Shown here: positions 1 through 13,100 of the stretch, piece after piece
Layout: each line of letters begins with the position of its first letter
Numbering within the stretch: position 1 is the first letter of the stretch
DNA from: Anseranas semipalmata
Lineage: Eukaryota; Chordata; Aves; Anseriformes; Anseranatidae
Reading direction: 5' to 3'
NCBI GenBank assembly: GCA_013399115.1
Contig: VXAA01001965.1
Span: forward strand, 479,871-543,870
Length of the DNA stretch: 64,000 bases
Notes under the pieces: generated by a model
Told to the model about the DNA's origin: nothing
Databases searched by the model: none
What the model saw: the letters and a program-made list of their open reading frames with translations, nothing else
Made by a program: the position numbers and the translations under genes

Positions 1-1000
1 CTAAAGAGACCCAGCTCCCTCAGCCTTTCCTCATAAGGGAGATGCTCCACTCCCTTAATCATCTTTGTGGCTCTGTGCTGGACTCTCTCAAGCAGTTCCC
101 TGTCCCTCTTGAACCAAGGGGCCCAGAACTGGACACAATATTCCAGATGCGGTCTCACCAGGGTGGAGTAGAGGGGGAGGAGGATCTCTCTTGATCTAAC
201 CACACCCCTTCTAATACACCCCAGGATGCCATTGGCCTTCTTGGCCACAAGGGCACAGTGCTGGCTCATGGTCATCCTGCTGTCCACCAGGACCCCCAGG
301 TCCCTCTCCCGTATGCTGATCTCCAACAGGTCAGCCCCCAACTTATACTGGTACCTGGAGTTGTTCTTGCCCAGATGCAAGACTCTACACTTGCCCTTGT
401 TATATTTCATTAAATTTCTCCCTGCCCAACTCTCCAGCATGTCAAGGTCTTGCTGGATGGCAGCACAGCCTTCTGGTGTGTCAGCCATTCCTCCCAGTTT
501 TGTCATCAGCGAACTTGCTGAGGGTGCACTCTATTCCCTCATCCAAGTCGTTGATGAATATATTGAATAGTACTGGTCCCAGCACAGGCCCTTTGGGGAC
601 TCCACTAGATACAGGTTTCCAACTAGACTACATCCCACTGACCACAACTCTCTGGCTGCTTTCCTTCAGCCAGTTCACAGTCCACCTCACTACCTGATTT
701 TTCAGACCACACTTCCTCAGTTTAGCTCTGAGGATACTGTGGGAGATGGTGTCAAATGCTTTGCTGAAATCAAGAAAGACCACATCCACTGCTTTACCAT
801 CATCTATCCACCTGGCTATGTCTTCATAAAAGGCTATCAGGTTGGTTAAGCATGACTTCCCCTTGGTGAAGCCATGTTGGCTGCCCTTAATGATCCTCTT
901 ATCCTTGATATGTCTAGAGACAGTGCCAAGGATAAGTTGTTCCATCACCTTTCCAGGTGATATTTCCTTACCTTTGTGAAATATGCTGGTTGTTCCATTT
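1..1000 (-). mobile_element. CR1 LINE fragment, truncated, with ORF2 remains
   Basis: Reads on the minus strand as a chicken-repeat-1 (CR1) non-LTR retrotransposon. The left edge is cut by the window in the 3' part of ORF2 (codons for a GLFSL-like stretch). Around 628-1000 the minus strand encodes decayed reverse-transcriptase sequence, including QHGFTKGKSCLTNLI and VVFLDFSKAFDTISH, which are hallmark CR1 blocks. Between the KGK and PGKVMEQL motifs about 15 family residues are missing, indicating an internal deletion. Stops and frameshifts interrupt the rest, so it is inactive. The 5' border near 1000 is approximate. Confidence 0.93.
628..1000 (-). pseudogene. CR1 ORF2 reverse-transcriptase remnant
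   Basis: The longest surviving open stretch of the CR1 copy. It keeps the fingers/palm motif around FLDFSKAFD but ends before the catalytic YxDD-equivalent block in this frame. The N-terminal residues of the open frame (past about 1000) are host flank. It is non-functional. Confidence 0.85.
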
Positions 1001-2280
1001 CTCAAATTTGCAAGAATGTATACAAATATGTATAATCTAAAATATTTATATAATGCATAGATTATGGCAGTCATGTTTCAAATTAGAGGAATTCTCTCCT
1101 GCCTACAAGAGAATTTTAAAGTCAGGAGACTGCATGTGGCTAGATGATCTTGGGTGTAACTTGGCTTTACTGACTCGAGTTTGTAGCAGGAAGATGCTGG
1201 TGAGGTCAGGACTTAATCGTGTGATATTTAAATTAACTACCTTAATTTCTCTATGCCTCTAGAACATAGTAAATATCTGTTGCAAAGGCATGAAGTCACT
1301 TATGCATAAGAAGAGCTCAATCTCTAATTTTCTGATAGAGAATTTGTGTTAAGTTGTAAAGCAAAACAAACTGAAGGCTCACTTCAGTTGAGCGTAAATA
1401 TGCTTAGAGGAAAGCATTTGAAATCTTTTCATTTGAGAGAAAAGGCAACATAATGATCTCTATTTTGGTCAACAGCATGTGGGAGGGAGGAAAGGAAACC
1501 TGTTAAAAACATTAGGAACTTCTTGAAGATGGGGTATCAACTGTTATGGTAGGTTGGTGCTTTTGAGCATTGTATTCATGATGATGTTATGCATTTTGTC
1601 CACACTTAAAGCTTAGATATTAAGCCCACTCAGCTGTCTGTATGAGACCTTTGTTCTCCCCAGTGCTAATGATAGCCATGGTGAACTTTGTGAACTGAAG
1701 ATGTGATTAGCTAGCATAGCTATAGACTTGAGCTGTGAAAATGATCTCAGTTGTTATTCAGTGGTTTGTACAGCATTTGGTGTCAAGTGAGTATTACTTC
1801 TGAGAATTTAGCAATACTCCTTTTAATAAGTGTTTTTATAAGTCATGGGATTGGCTATTCTTGGAGAAACCACTTAGAAATACATACAGGTATAATTTCT
1901 AAACTGGAATTCATCTAGCAAGTTCACAATAACAATTTATGATAATTTCAAAACAACTCTTGTTCAACCAGTTTAATTATAAACAATTGCCTCAAGGTTC
2001 AGACTATTTTTTTTTATGGCAGTTATATTGTGCTTCTGTTGTATTATGCAGTATGTTTTATGTGCAGCCACCAGTGTCTGGAAAATTACGCTTTTTATTT
2101 AAACAAACTTTACCTCTGTCAAAATGAACATGTATTAAAATAAAATAAGTTCATCCTTAAGAGTAGAAACATAAGAAAATAGATAAATAAGATCTAACAC
2201 CTGGATGCTTCAAGAAGCCTGGGACCTTATCTGTTCAGGCAGAGTACCCATGAGCAAAAAGCTGGTCCTTGCAACACAAC
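1001..2280. other. AT-rich intergenic DNA, no gene
   Basis: No coding exon recognised. At 1121-1262 there is a very weak MIR-like succession (gtcaggagact, then ttaactaccttaatttctct and atgcctc) that I would not annotate on its own. Confidence 0.6.
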
Positions 2281-2425
2281 TGTTTACAAGATAAGGGAAA
2301 CTGAGGCAAAGGAAGGACAGTGACTTGAGGTCAGGGAAAGTCAAGAACCAAGAACTCATTGCCAGGCCAGGACCTAGCCTCCCAGACCAGTACCTTTGTC
2401 AAAAGTACCAACACCATGGCCTAGT
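2281..2425 (-). repeat. MIR-like SINE relic
   Basis: Reads as a degenerate reverse-oriented MIR-type SINE: gggaaactgaggcaaagg, then agtgacttga, then a decayed ccaggacc..cctcccagaccag tract, in the order expected for an inverted MIR core. Diverged but collinear over about 140 bp. Confidence 0.6.
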
Positions 2426-5400
2426 TCCTAAATTCTTATGTAGCCAAGCCTCCAGCTAATGTAATTGGTTTTTTTAACAAGGACACAGGCATTGGTATGT
2501 CACTTACACTATTTAATCTGGACTGCTTTAGATTAATATTTTACTTTAGTGGTTGGCACCAAATCCTTCAGCTGGATATGCAAGAAGCCTTGTACTGGCC
2601 TCAATGGCACAAAATGACTATCAGTTTAGCTTACTGAGGCAGATCTTTTGTTTTGCTGGAGAGAAAAAAATTATTCTGAAATTCTACTAATGACTATTAA
2701 AAGAACTAGACTAAAAGCTGTTAGCTTTCATGAAGACCACCTGCATATAGTGAAAGAAATCTGAAGTTACACAGGTGTAATCAGTGACAACAAAGGACAT
2801 GTTTTTTTTTTGAGAGCTACAGCACAATGCACTGGGGGGGGCAAGCAAAGCATAATCACTTCTACATTTTGACACTGATGTATTATGTCTTTACAAATCA
2901 TAATAACAAGGGTACTTAGTACTACCTGGTAGCACTAACACTTTTGGGGAGCTCTGGGTTCCTCATCCATGTAAAAGTATGCAGTGTTATTAATCAAATT
3001 CTTCATTAATGGTTGCTGGTATTTTCAAATTCTCAGCAGAAGGTACTGAGGAAGGAAATATTTTGAACATTTTTAAAAAAAGTTTCTGAACTTACCAGAG
3101 GCACAGTCAGTATCAACTGAACTACATTTTCATGATCTGTTCTCACCTGTAACTTTCCCTTTACCCAGCCTATTGGTATAAGTTCTTAGTGTGTCCCATC
3201 AGCCTTGTATTTACAGCTGGGGATGATAACATCTGATTTTTCTGGAGCAACTTAAAGTGTATGCTGCACTTCTTGGGGAAGTTGAAGGAAGAGGGGAACC
3301 AATGCTTTCAGGATCTAGTAGAACATCTGCTTTTTGACATTTTCACTCAGTAAATGTCTAGACTAAAAAAAGTCTAGACTACTTAAGTCATTGTAAATTG
3401 TGAAAATTAGAGTAATAAAATTAATGACTGCTTTATCTTTGTCACCTTTGTCTACTGATGTTCCATGGTTTGTCCTGTTTAGGGCAAAACAGACCAATAG
3501 ATAATCTTGTTTAATTATCTATACATTATAGGCCATTACACTTCATGCAATTTCAAGTAACCAAAACTTGTTTGAAATATAGTAGAGCTTCTTTATGTGG
3601 CTGAACATTATGGCTTCATTTCTGAAGGGTGTATATGGCTTTCCCTGTGTTGTTTAGACAGTCTCCTGCTAAAGATAATTTGCATATATATTAATCTTAA
3701 CTGGGTTTGTAGCTTCCTTTCATGATGCATAAAGAATTCCCCAAAGGGTATTTTAGAGGGATTGTCTTAGAGAAATAAGTTTGTTCATAGATGAGATCAC
3801 CCTCTGCTGTGAGGGATCTGGGTCACATCAGGAGTAAAGAGTTGAAATGTGAAGAACTGAGTGTCTACTGCTCTGTGTTAGTTGCAGGTTGTTCACTGGC
3901 CACTTGCATGCCCTCCCACACACCAGGGAATGCTGGACTTCAATGAGTTATCCTAGCCTATGAATGACATGTTAAGATTTGTCTTGCCAGGATTAATAGT
4001 AAAAGCAAAATAAGTACAGGTTAAATGAATAGCTGAGTTGAGATGTCCTACTTCCTCACAGCTGTAACTTTGCCCATCTCTGCCTGCTATGAGTGCTGAG
4101 GAGTGAGGCTGATGTCAGGTTGAAGCAGTCAGAATGGGAAGAGATAGTTTAAACAGTAAGGCATATTTTCTGGGTCCACCCCAGCAAAGCACTCTGCAGT
4201 GTTCTTCCTTAACCAAACATTTTAGACAAAGAAAAGTGCTCTTGAATCAACTTAAATGCAGTGACATCTGTTAGATTTAGGGAGCTTGTGCTCATCTTGG
4301 ACAAAAGGCTATGGGATTTCCTTTCCTGATGCACTGTAACAAACAGGCAGTGAGGTAGCTTCAGGAAGTGAGATGCCTCTCTACAATGGAGGAAATAAGA
4401 CTTCCCATGGCATTAACACAAACTGAAGAAACATCAATTTGGATTTCACAGTTCTAATTATTCATAGAGCATTGAGTGATTACTTGAGGTCATGAAGTCG
4501 GGCAGAAGCTTTTCACTCTTAAAAAGTGAATTTGACTCCTAAGGTCAAAGGCAAGTGTATTGCAAACATCTCCTGTGTTGCAGATGTCTTTTCAATCCAT
4601 CCAACAAATATTGCGGTTGTCAACTTATCTCCTGGAAAATCCTTGATCTAACCAGACAGTGTTACAGGTCAGGAATGCCAAGGGGTGCTGCTATGGCTGC
4701 TGTGAGTGGAGGACTTTGTGCATGCCAACTCTTACGTCTAGTCCTAGCTGCTCACAGTGACTGCTGAAGTTTCACGGACATCAGATGCCAAATGCACAGA
4801 AGTATTTCCTGCATCTTACTAGCTCTTTGTGGAAACATTGAGGGAAAAGTAATTTCCTGGCAGGAAGAGCTAATGTCTCTAAATGCAAGCATTTAGTCCC
4901 TGAAGAATGGTGAATTTGCATGCTGAATCTACTTGCCAAACTCAATCAAGTAAATGGAAAGACGTGGTAGGCAATTAGCTAGTGGTTCATTTTCTGTTCA
5001 TGGATGCCTGGTTGTATATTAGCTCTGACAAATGCTTTCATTCAGCAGTGTAATTGATAACTGCCACAGTTTCTCTTAATGATCTGGTCTGATGTCACAT
5101 GCTGTATTACAGTGGCTTGCTTGCACCTTTGCAGACAAGCATAGGTAAAGACTTCCATTATACGGCCCATGTGTTCAGAAAAGTGCAGCTGTAGATGTTT
5201 GCAATAAGTAGAGAGACTATTTCACTTTGGAAGATCATATTCTTTTGTGAAATATTCTTTTTTTTTTGTGGAAAAAATAAAGGTAGTTTTTCAAACTAAA
5301 CTGAAGGAAAAACACTGTGCATGTAGCCTTGAATGTTCCAGTCTCATGTGCAACACCTCCCAGCTCTAAATGATGCTGGGGTCTATTTATTATGCATATA

Positions 5401-7074
5401 CAAAAGAGTTCCTGTCCTGAAGAGATTAAACAGTTATATTTTATATGCATAAAGCTTTGGAAATTAGATGTCAGAAGTCTTTCAAAGGCTTTCAAAGATT
5501 AGGCTTGTCAGCAATCAAGATAAAGAAATTGTCATAATGAAAGCATCTTTGGGATGCTCTGCTGTAACTTGGATGTGACCTGACATTTCATCCACCAAAG
5601 TCTGCCTTCCCTCCAGCTGGCTGGCTGCAGGCCTCATTCCAATTTCACTTTTTGCTTTTTTTTGTCCATTCTCCAACCTTTTTGTCAAACCTAGCTGAAC
5701 CCTTCAACCCAGGAGAGAAGAAACCTGTTCATCTCTGTCTAATCACTTTGGGGATGTTTCACTACATCTGTACCAGCAAACCAGTAGACACAAGGCTGGT
5801 CCTGAACTGCGGCACACAACTCTTCTGTACTGGTGGTGGTCCCCAGTGCTGCTTTAGTCTGGGGAAATGATTCCCAGCTGTGATTTAGGGAATTGTATGG
5901 GCTGGTGATTTGTGGTGGTGACACCTTGTCTTGGAGGATAAGGGATATTTAGCTGCCTGGATGTCAGCTGTGCTGGTTTGTCTTGGGGACAGAGAAGGGT
6001 GTCTGGCCTGTTTGATACACTAGCCTGTCTGAAGATGCAGAAGAGTTCAGAAAGAACTTGGGGTAAACAGTTCAACAGGGGGAAGTTCAAACTAGCGAGC
6101 AATGAGACTTACTGAACATGTATCCCAACAGAATTAGTGACAGGAGGACACAAACGTAATCAAGACAAAATCATAGGATCATCTTCAGACTGGGGAACTT
6201 GCTGTAGTTGGATTCAAGCAGTGTGTACCACATCCTCAAACATCAAAGGTATAGTACTAAAATAGACTTAACACCATGAGGGACCAAAGTATGAGTCAGC
6301 AGAGCCTTGAGAAGAGGCAGAGAGCTGGCATGGCATGGAAATATTGAAAAGCTGCTTCAGAGAGCTGTTGGGGCCTTGGGGGTTTGGGTGCCTGGGCTCA
6401 AAGCTAATGTAGGTGGTAGCCTTGAAAGAAAGAAAGGGATGGAAGCAGCCTCAGCAGATGCTCCCCCAAACATCTCCACTAAGAAGCCTTCAGTGAGAGC
6501 TACCCCTACTTCTTTTGGGAGCTTTTTTTAAGCTGAGGCTCTCAAACCTATAGCCTGTGCTTTGCTGCAGCCCTGTGGCAGCTGTGCCTGACCATGTACC
6601 CTACTGATCTGGGCCCAGGCATGTGGTCTTGTCTTGCTAGCCTGTCACCGTGAATTTGCCTGATACCCTGTGTTAGCAACTGGCTGCACTGGACTGTTCT
6701 GGACAGCTGACACTTTTCACAGAAATTCCCTTATCCCCCCCAGCCTTCATCGCAAGGAGGAAGAATCAACTTTCTATCAGAGAACCATTCAACATTTTCT
6801 GCCATGGTGATAGCTCCATAATGTGGCATTTGACACATCCTGAAAGTGCCCCAGGGATTGAGGAGTGCTCCGAAAATGTTTTCATCTCGCAGGTTGACAT
6901 ACTTCTTGAAATAATTGGATGAGAGCCCAAGGTCTTTTATACCCAATGAAAATGGGTGCATATATAAGGAAAATGACATGGTGAAGAAAAGGAAAAAGGA
7001 ACAACAAAAGGATGGTTTTGAGAGACACTAGGCAATTCCCTGGCTATAATGGGGGAAAAAAAAGTTGTTATTGT
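2426..7074. other. Intergenic DNA, no gene recognised
   Basis: Only short chance open frames (under 90 codons). It contains a perfect 9-bp inverted repeat with a six-A loop at 3356-3379, an L2-like relic at 5375-5450 and a G-quadruplex-type motif at 6370-6396. Confidence 0.6.
5375..5450 (-). repeat. L2/CR1-L3-like 3' relic
   Basis: The segment ggggtctatttattatgcat followed by gttcctgtcctgaagagatt and aaacagtt resembles the inverted 3' end of old amniote L2/L3-type LINEs (tccctgccccaaagagctta). Related relics at 7075 (same orientation) and 61735 (opposite). Confidence 0.45.
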
Positions 7075-7190
7075 AAGGGTAATTATTATTATTCCCAGAA
7101 CTGTTCTGTGCCAAGTATTGTACAAATGGAACAGCAATGCAATATCTTCCTCAAAGAATGTACAATCTAGGCATAACATGAGAAAATGGC
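7075..7190 (-). repeat. L2/CR1-L3-like 3' relic
   Basis: ttattattattcccagaact, ctgtgccaagtattgtacaa, tcctcaaagaatgtacaatc and ta occur in the order typical for inverted 3' ends of ancient LINE relics found across reptiles and birds. It is the best preserved of the three copies in the window. Confidence 0.5.
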
Positions 7191-10100
7191 CATGTACAAA
7201 ACAATAGCATGGACACTCCAGAACATTTGCAATGCATCCAGAAGTGTCTACGCTAGGATTTGCAGTTGCTATTAGGCAGCCTCTGGTTGTTAGTATAGGC
7301 TGAACAAACATTCAGGGCAGATATATTCACAGATTGCAGGTCTAAATTTCATATTCTACACAACTGTACCTGATGCTGGTGCTCATTGCAGCAATAGAGA
7401 ATTCTCTAGTCCTCACAAGGTATTATTGGCTACCTAGCAGCATTTGCAGTTTTGCAGGGTATTTAACGAGTGTTACTTTTGCATTACATCAAACTAATGA
7501 GTTTCTGCAATCTATATGTGGCAAAGATCAGAAGATACCTTCTCAAGCTAGGAATGCAGGAAAATCTGGAATCCTCTCCTGGCTGTGCTGCTGACCCATT
7601 GGGCAGTCGTACATGAGTCAGTTCATACCAATGTGCCTCTGTTTCCTGTCCAAACTTTTGTCTGCTTTTATAGAAGTAAGCAGTGACTTTCTCAGGAGGC
7701 ATGCATGTATGTGGCCTAGTATAATGGATCATTTAGCATGATGGCAGTGCTGCAATCGTAATGCTAAAAAGGAGAAAGCTAAGTAGTGGATGATATATAT
7801 GGGGGAATTTTGACACAAGCTTTCCCGTACTTATCTAACATACCTGTGTCTTGGTCTAGAAGGGCAAATCTAATGACAAGAAAATAATCTGGTTTCTCAG
7901 CTGATGAATAGCATTAGAGTGGGACATGGCTCTTTCCATTGCCAAAGAGACTGTGATTTGAAAATGTACTGTCAAAAGTATACAGGAAGTAGTTCTGTGT
8001 TATATTAGGCCTTTATGACGTGTTCAGAATGACAAGTGATATTAGTCAAGCAACTGCATCCATGTGTCTTATCCCTTTTTTGGAGTCAAGAAATCATCAC
8101 ATTAATGATATTTTCCACTTGGTTTCAAAACTCTGAAACAATGGACAGGAAGTGCCATTCTGAGGTAGAAGACCTTGGAGTTATTTATCATTCATTAGTA
8201 TCCACTCCTGCAGTGAGGAAGATTTTAGAAACAAGAAGTGAGCACAGCATTTGTGGTGATAATTTTACTGAATGCTGTAGACAGGTATCCAAGGAAAATC
8301 CATTGTGCTTGCCTATTCAGATTTCCCATGTTGGCCTGCTACCTAACACATTTTGCTTTAGAGCAAAGGAAATATTGAAAGTTCTAGCATGGTTATATTC
8401 AGAAAACACTGCAGTAATGGAATTAATTTGTCCCAGAAGGCCTACAAAGATGCAGCATCTTTATCCCACAGTATCTACTATATTTAAGAAGGTAAGCCAG
8501 TCATAGGACTTCTTTAAAGGTGAGATTAAACAACTGAGAATTTCATGTGGAGCTTGAGTAGATTTTCCCCTTTTGAAGTTCTGTAGATAGCAGAACTGTT
8601 CCACAGCCCTTACCTTGTCAAATGTACATTACTATAATCAATTAGCTGAGGTGGAATGGTGCTAGACATAAACCTTTTAACTGTGACATTGCAGTGTTTT
8701 CGATGACATGCTCAAGGGTCAGAATGAGGCTAAAAGCAGGAGAGCTCATTGGCTCTGTAAATATGAAAACAAAAAAAGCTGAGTGGTTTGAATATGTGAC
8801 TAGGAAGACGGCAATTGTTTGAAGAAAATGACAGAAAAACTCAATGCTGAGCAGTCACTTCTTTCCCCTCCTATGGGAACAGATGTGATACCTTTTTAAG
8901 CAAATCACCACTGGATATTTAGTACTTTTATATGCTTTAACTGTGTGTGCATGTAGTGGGTCAATTACAACAGACTCCATGCACCATAACATAACTAACC
9001 TATTCCTTTAGCAAGCAGCAAATCCTAGAGCTCACCTGGCTCTAACCAAAGAAAAACAAAGCAGAGCTTGCATCTTGCCCATAGTTAGTGACAGAATCTG
9101 AATAAAGCCACTAATGAGCAAACACTCAAAATTACCAGACACCTGTGAATTTACCAGTATTCAAGTACATGGCTTCCTCATGAAAAGGGCCAGAGAATAT
9201 ATGCAATACCAAAGTATGACACCTGAAAGTGAGCAAAAATCCCCCCTGTGGTTCTAAAGTCAAACACTTGTTTTGTATCAGGAAAAACATAGACACGCAT
9301 GAAATAGCCATATTCAACAGAGTATTCTGTGAAGTTCTGCAGATTTGTCTGTGCTTCCTTCCTAAAATTACCCAATCTATGTAGAGTCAGAAAAGGTTGC
9401 TCAAAGCTTCTTAAGTATGGAAAAAAGCAAATGTGGTGGGTCAAGATGGTTCAACACCTGAGGGACACCCAAAATTTGGAACCTAGGCTCTGACATTTTT
9501 TACTTTGTCCCCTTGATTTTTTCATAAGCAAAGTTCTATGGATTCGAGGGGCTTACTTGTTACCTCTGTACTAGCAAATAATATGGACTAGGGACTACGT
9601 TTTGGTTTGGAGGGTAATCGTTATAACATGGCCTGCACTCATAAAGCTAAACACTTGCTATTCAAATATGGGCACTTCCAAATTCCCCTACTGGCAATGG
9701 TCTCTGAGCTGTGTCAACTTGCTTGTGATGTGTGAGACCATTGCTTGCCTGCACTGAAAGTGTGTAAAGGGCTGCACTAACAATTTAACTTTATGGACAG
9801 TTGTGTGACAGTACTCGGGACTATGTCCTCACTATGTATGCTCATTGTACCTGCAAACATTATTTTTGTTCCTAGCCAGTCTGGGTTATGGATTTCTGTG
9901 CCTGTCCAGTATATTTCTGTGGGAATATGAGGTGTAGAAGAAGTAAAAATCAAGTAGGACAACCAACATCCTAAACTTGGAAGGAAATCAAGTTTCTGAC
10001 CTGCTGTGACTAGTGTATGAAGTTCATTTCAGTACAGAGAGCCAGCACACTGCTTAAACCATCATTTGGCTAGGACATTCAAAGTGACTCAATGCCCACT

Positions 10101-13100
10101 GCTAAGCAGAGTTTTAAAAAAATGTTCCATATATCTGGCAGTTATTTCTTTTGAAAAAGTGGTGGCAAACATTGTGTTAATTTGGGGCACTGAACTCCAT
10201 GAAAAACATAAGAAGTTGCTGGTGTTGGTCAGCTAAAACTGCTTCTCAGCCTTTTTGAAAATCTAGTTGAATTTTGAAGGGCTTACTGGGACATTTATTG
10301 ATTCACAGACATAACAAGAAACTTTCCCTAGAGAAGTAAATATCCTGTATGCAAAAATACAGAATAATGAGTTTTTGGTTCTTAAATGGTACCGTAGATA
10401 TATGCTTTTTCTTAGTCTCTATGTCATAATATATTCATGTATTTCATTACCCTAATGAAATAAATTAGATGCTAATAGCTGCTGTCAGGTGAATCTGATG
10501 CAAAGATTATAGCAAACCTAATCAAAGTAAATAGATATACTAAGAGGGAAAGAAGGAAAAAGTATTTGCCTCCCCATGGTAGAGAGTTGCAAGCCTTGGA
10601 AAGTCTGCTAAACATAGTTTTGAGTTGTGTGGATCGTAGAAAATGTTAATGTATTTTATAGCAGAGTGTGTATAAAAGATGCTATGAAAGTTAACAGAAA
10701 GCTTGGGAAAGTACTGACAAGAGCATTGGAAAACATGGAAAAGCACCTTTGATATTCTTCCTGCTCAAATAAATAGTTAACTGTTGTTTTCTTTTACAGA
10801 CTTTTAGATTAATGTTTGTGCATATAAAAGATTCTTCAAAAAATACACACTCCTTATGATATCAATACTTGATTCAGATGGAAATAAACCTGGAACTCTG
10901 AATTTTGTCTATTTGGGAAACATTATTTTCCTATATGTTGAGAGAGAAACGTATGATGGTTTCTGGTTTACAAACAGCTGAAAGAAACCAAAACATGACT
11001 TACCAGCTCTGTGCACAATTTTTCATTATGGAAGATTGACAGAAAGTAGCAACAAATCAAAATGGCTGCTATACATTTATTCTGCACTGGTTAAATAATT
11101 ATATAAGAATAGTGCTGAATCTGGCTTATAGTTATAGCGCCAAGAATTTCATGATATGTCTACAATGTGTAATGGTGCACAGAGATACCACAAGTAGCTT
11201 GAAATAAGCTAGCCCAGACTCAACTGCATTACCAGGAAACTGCCTAGGCAAGTTCACCCAAACTTTATGCTAGGTTGGAAATTGCTCTGCCATGCATTTC
11301 TCTGAAAAATGTAGCCAGACATGTACAACCAAGAACAATTCAGTCTCGGGCAGCATTTAATTTGTTAAAGAGGATAATAGCTCTGCACATGTTCTCTTAT
11401 CAGCTGCTTAAAAAAAAATCAGAACTTAAAATATGGCAAGATCAACAAGAAATGAGATCGGGCCTTGACCAAACGTATTCTTTGGATAAATAAGTTTGAA
11501 AGGGATAATGTCCATCTTTTCATTCTTTGTTTCAAAGAAAAATGAAATTTAACGTGCTCTCGTGGCACTGAAGTTGAAGAACTCCTCCCCTGTCATCTGT
11601 GTCCAGCTTCAAGCCATGGCTGCCTTCCAGTGATGGTTCAGCATTTGTCTCGCATCTTAACAGGATATTGTGAGCCTAGCCTGTGGGCAGTGCAGGAAGT
11701 GCTTTCTTCCTGCTCTGATACCACCGGTATGATAAGCAGCCCAGAGCAGTATATAATTGCCTAATGGCATCCATGCTGCATTCTAGGCAAGGCTTTAAAG
11801 GAATTACAGTACACAGCTCTGCAGCAGTTCGGCTCTTGTTAGCCAGTCGTAATTAAGGCAGAAAATTAGTCATGCTGGGCTTTGGTTTTGTTTTTATTTT
11901 TATTTGTGCAACAGAATGAACCTTGGGAAAAAAAACGCCAGAGTTTTTCATTTTAGAATTAAAATTGTTCAGTGGTGAGATGCCAAATGTATTCCTGTAT
12001 CACCTCTTTATTGATATTGGTTTTAATTTTAGAACAGTCAATGTCTTAGTTGGACAGCAGAAATAAAGGTGAATTATTTAATGCAGTGCCACAATGTCTT
12101 TGAAATGGTTGCTTAAAGTTATAATGTAATTTACAGAATGACTGATTTTAAACATACACTCACACAGGTACATGCACACACATCCTCATTCATTGTTCTC
12201 TCTGTTGTTACTCAGCTTAAGATTTCTTTGCTACTTCTGCCTGGTTTCTTGTTTATATATACATTTTGCTACCAATAAATGACTCTCAAAAGCTTTAGCT
12301 GTTCAGTCTGGATAATAACCCCAAAGAGAGGATGATGCTTTTATTTGTTCAAAGGCTACATCAATTTTTCTAAGCTTCGGAAAGTGGGCTGCAGTTTGAG
12401 CAGTTCCAGACCTTAGGCTGACCAGGGTTCCATCTAACTACCAAAATGGACTAGAAGGTACAGAAGTCACACAGAAGTAGTAATTATCACGATCTTTTCC
12501 TGTTATTATAGCAAATTATAAGGTGCTGGTGTGAGGTGACTAGAGGAACAAAATGAGCCATATCGGGATTGTTGAATGAATGAGAGCAGATGGGCTGTCT
12601 GTGATTGCAGCTGAATATTGTCCTCCACATGGTCCCACTCCTCTCAGCCCTTTTATTCCACTGTCTGCCCACAAATACTGTTGAACCTGCTGTCAAAGAT
12701 CAGTGTTATCCTGTCAATGGCAGGTCTGTATGAGCGGTGGCCACCAACTACAGTGGTGATCCTTCCAGGTGAAGTGGCAGAGTGCTCTGCAGCATATTGA
12801 GATGTTCCAAACCCCATAATGACTTGTGATTACAAATACTGTTTAGTCATATTGTTGTGTCTTGGTCATGGTTTTAAATCATTTTGGTCAACATTTGTAG
12901 AATGTTGGGAATGGCATGAAAACGAAACAAAGAAGCACAAACAAGTGCTCCGAAGTTCTGCAGTGCTAACATTAACCCAGTTTGCAGAACCTGAAAACAG
13001 GCTTCTTCAGTTTAAGCATCTGTCTTTAATACTTGACCCCAACCTGGACCTGCTCTTGTGTTGGTTTAGGATTGTGTAGAGAACTAGCTTGTTGTCTACA

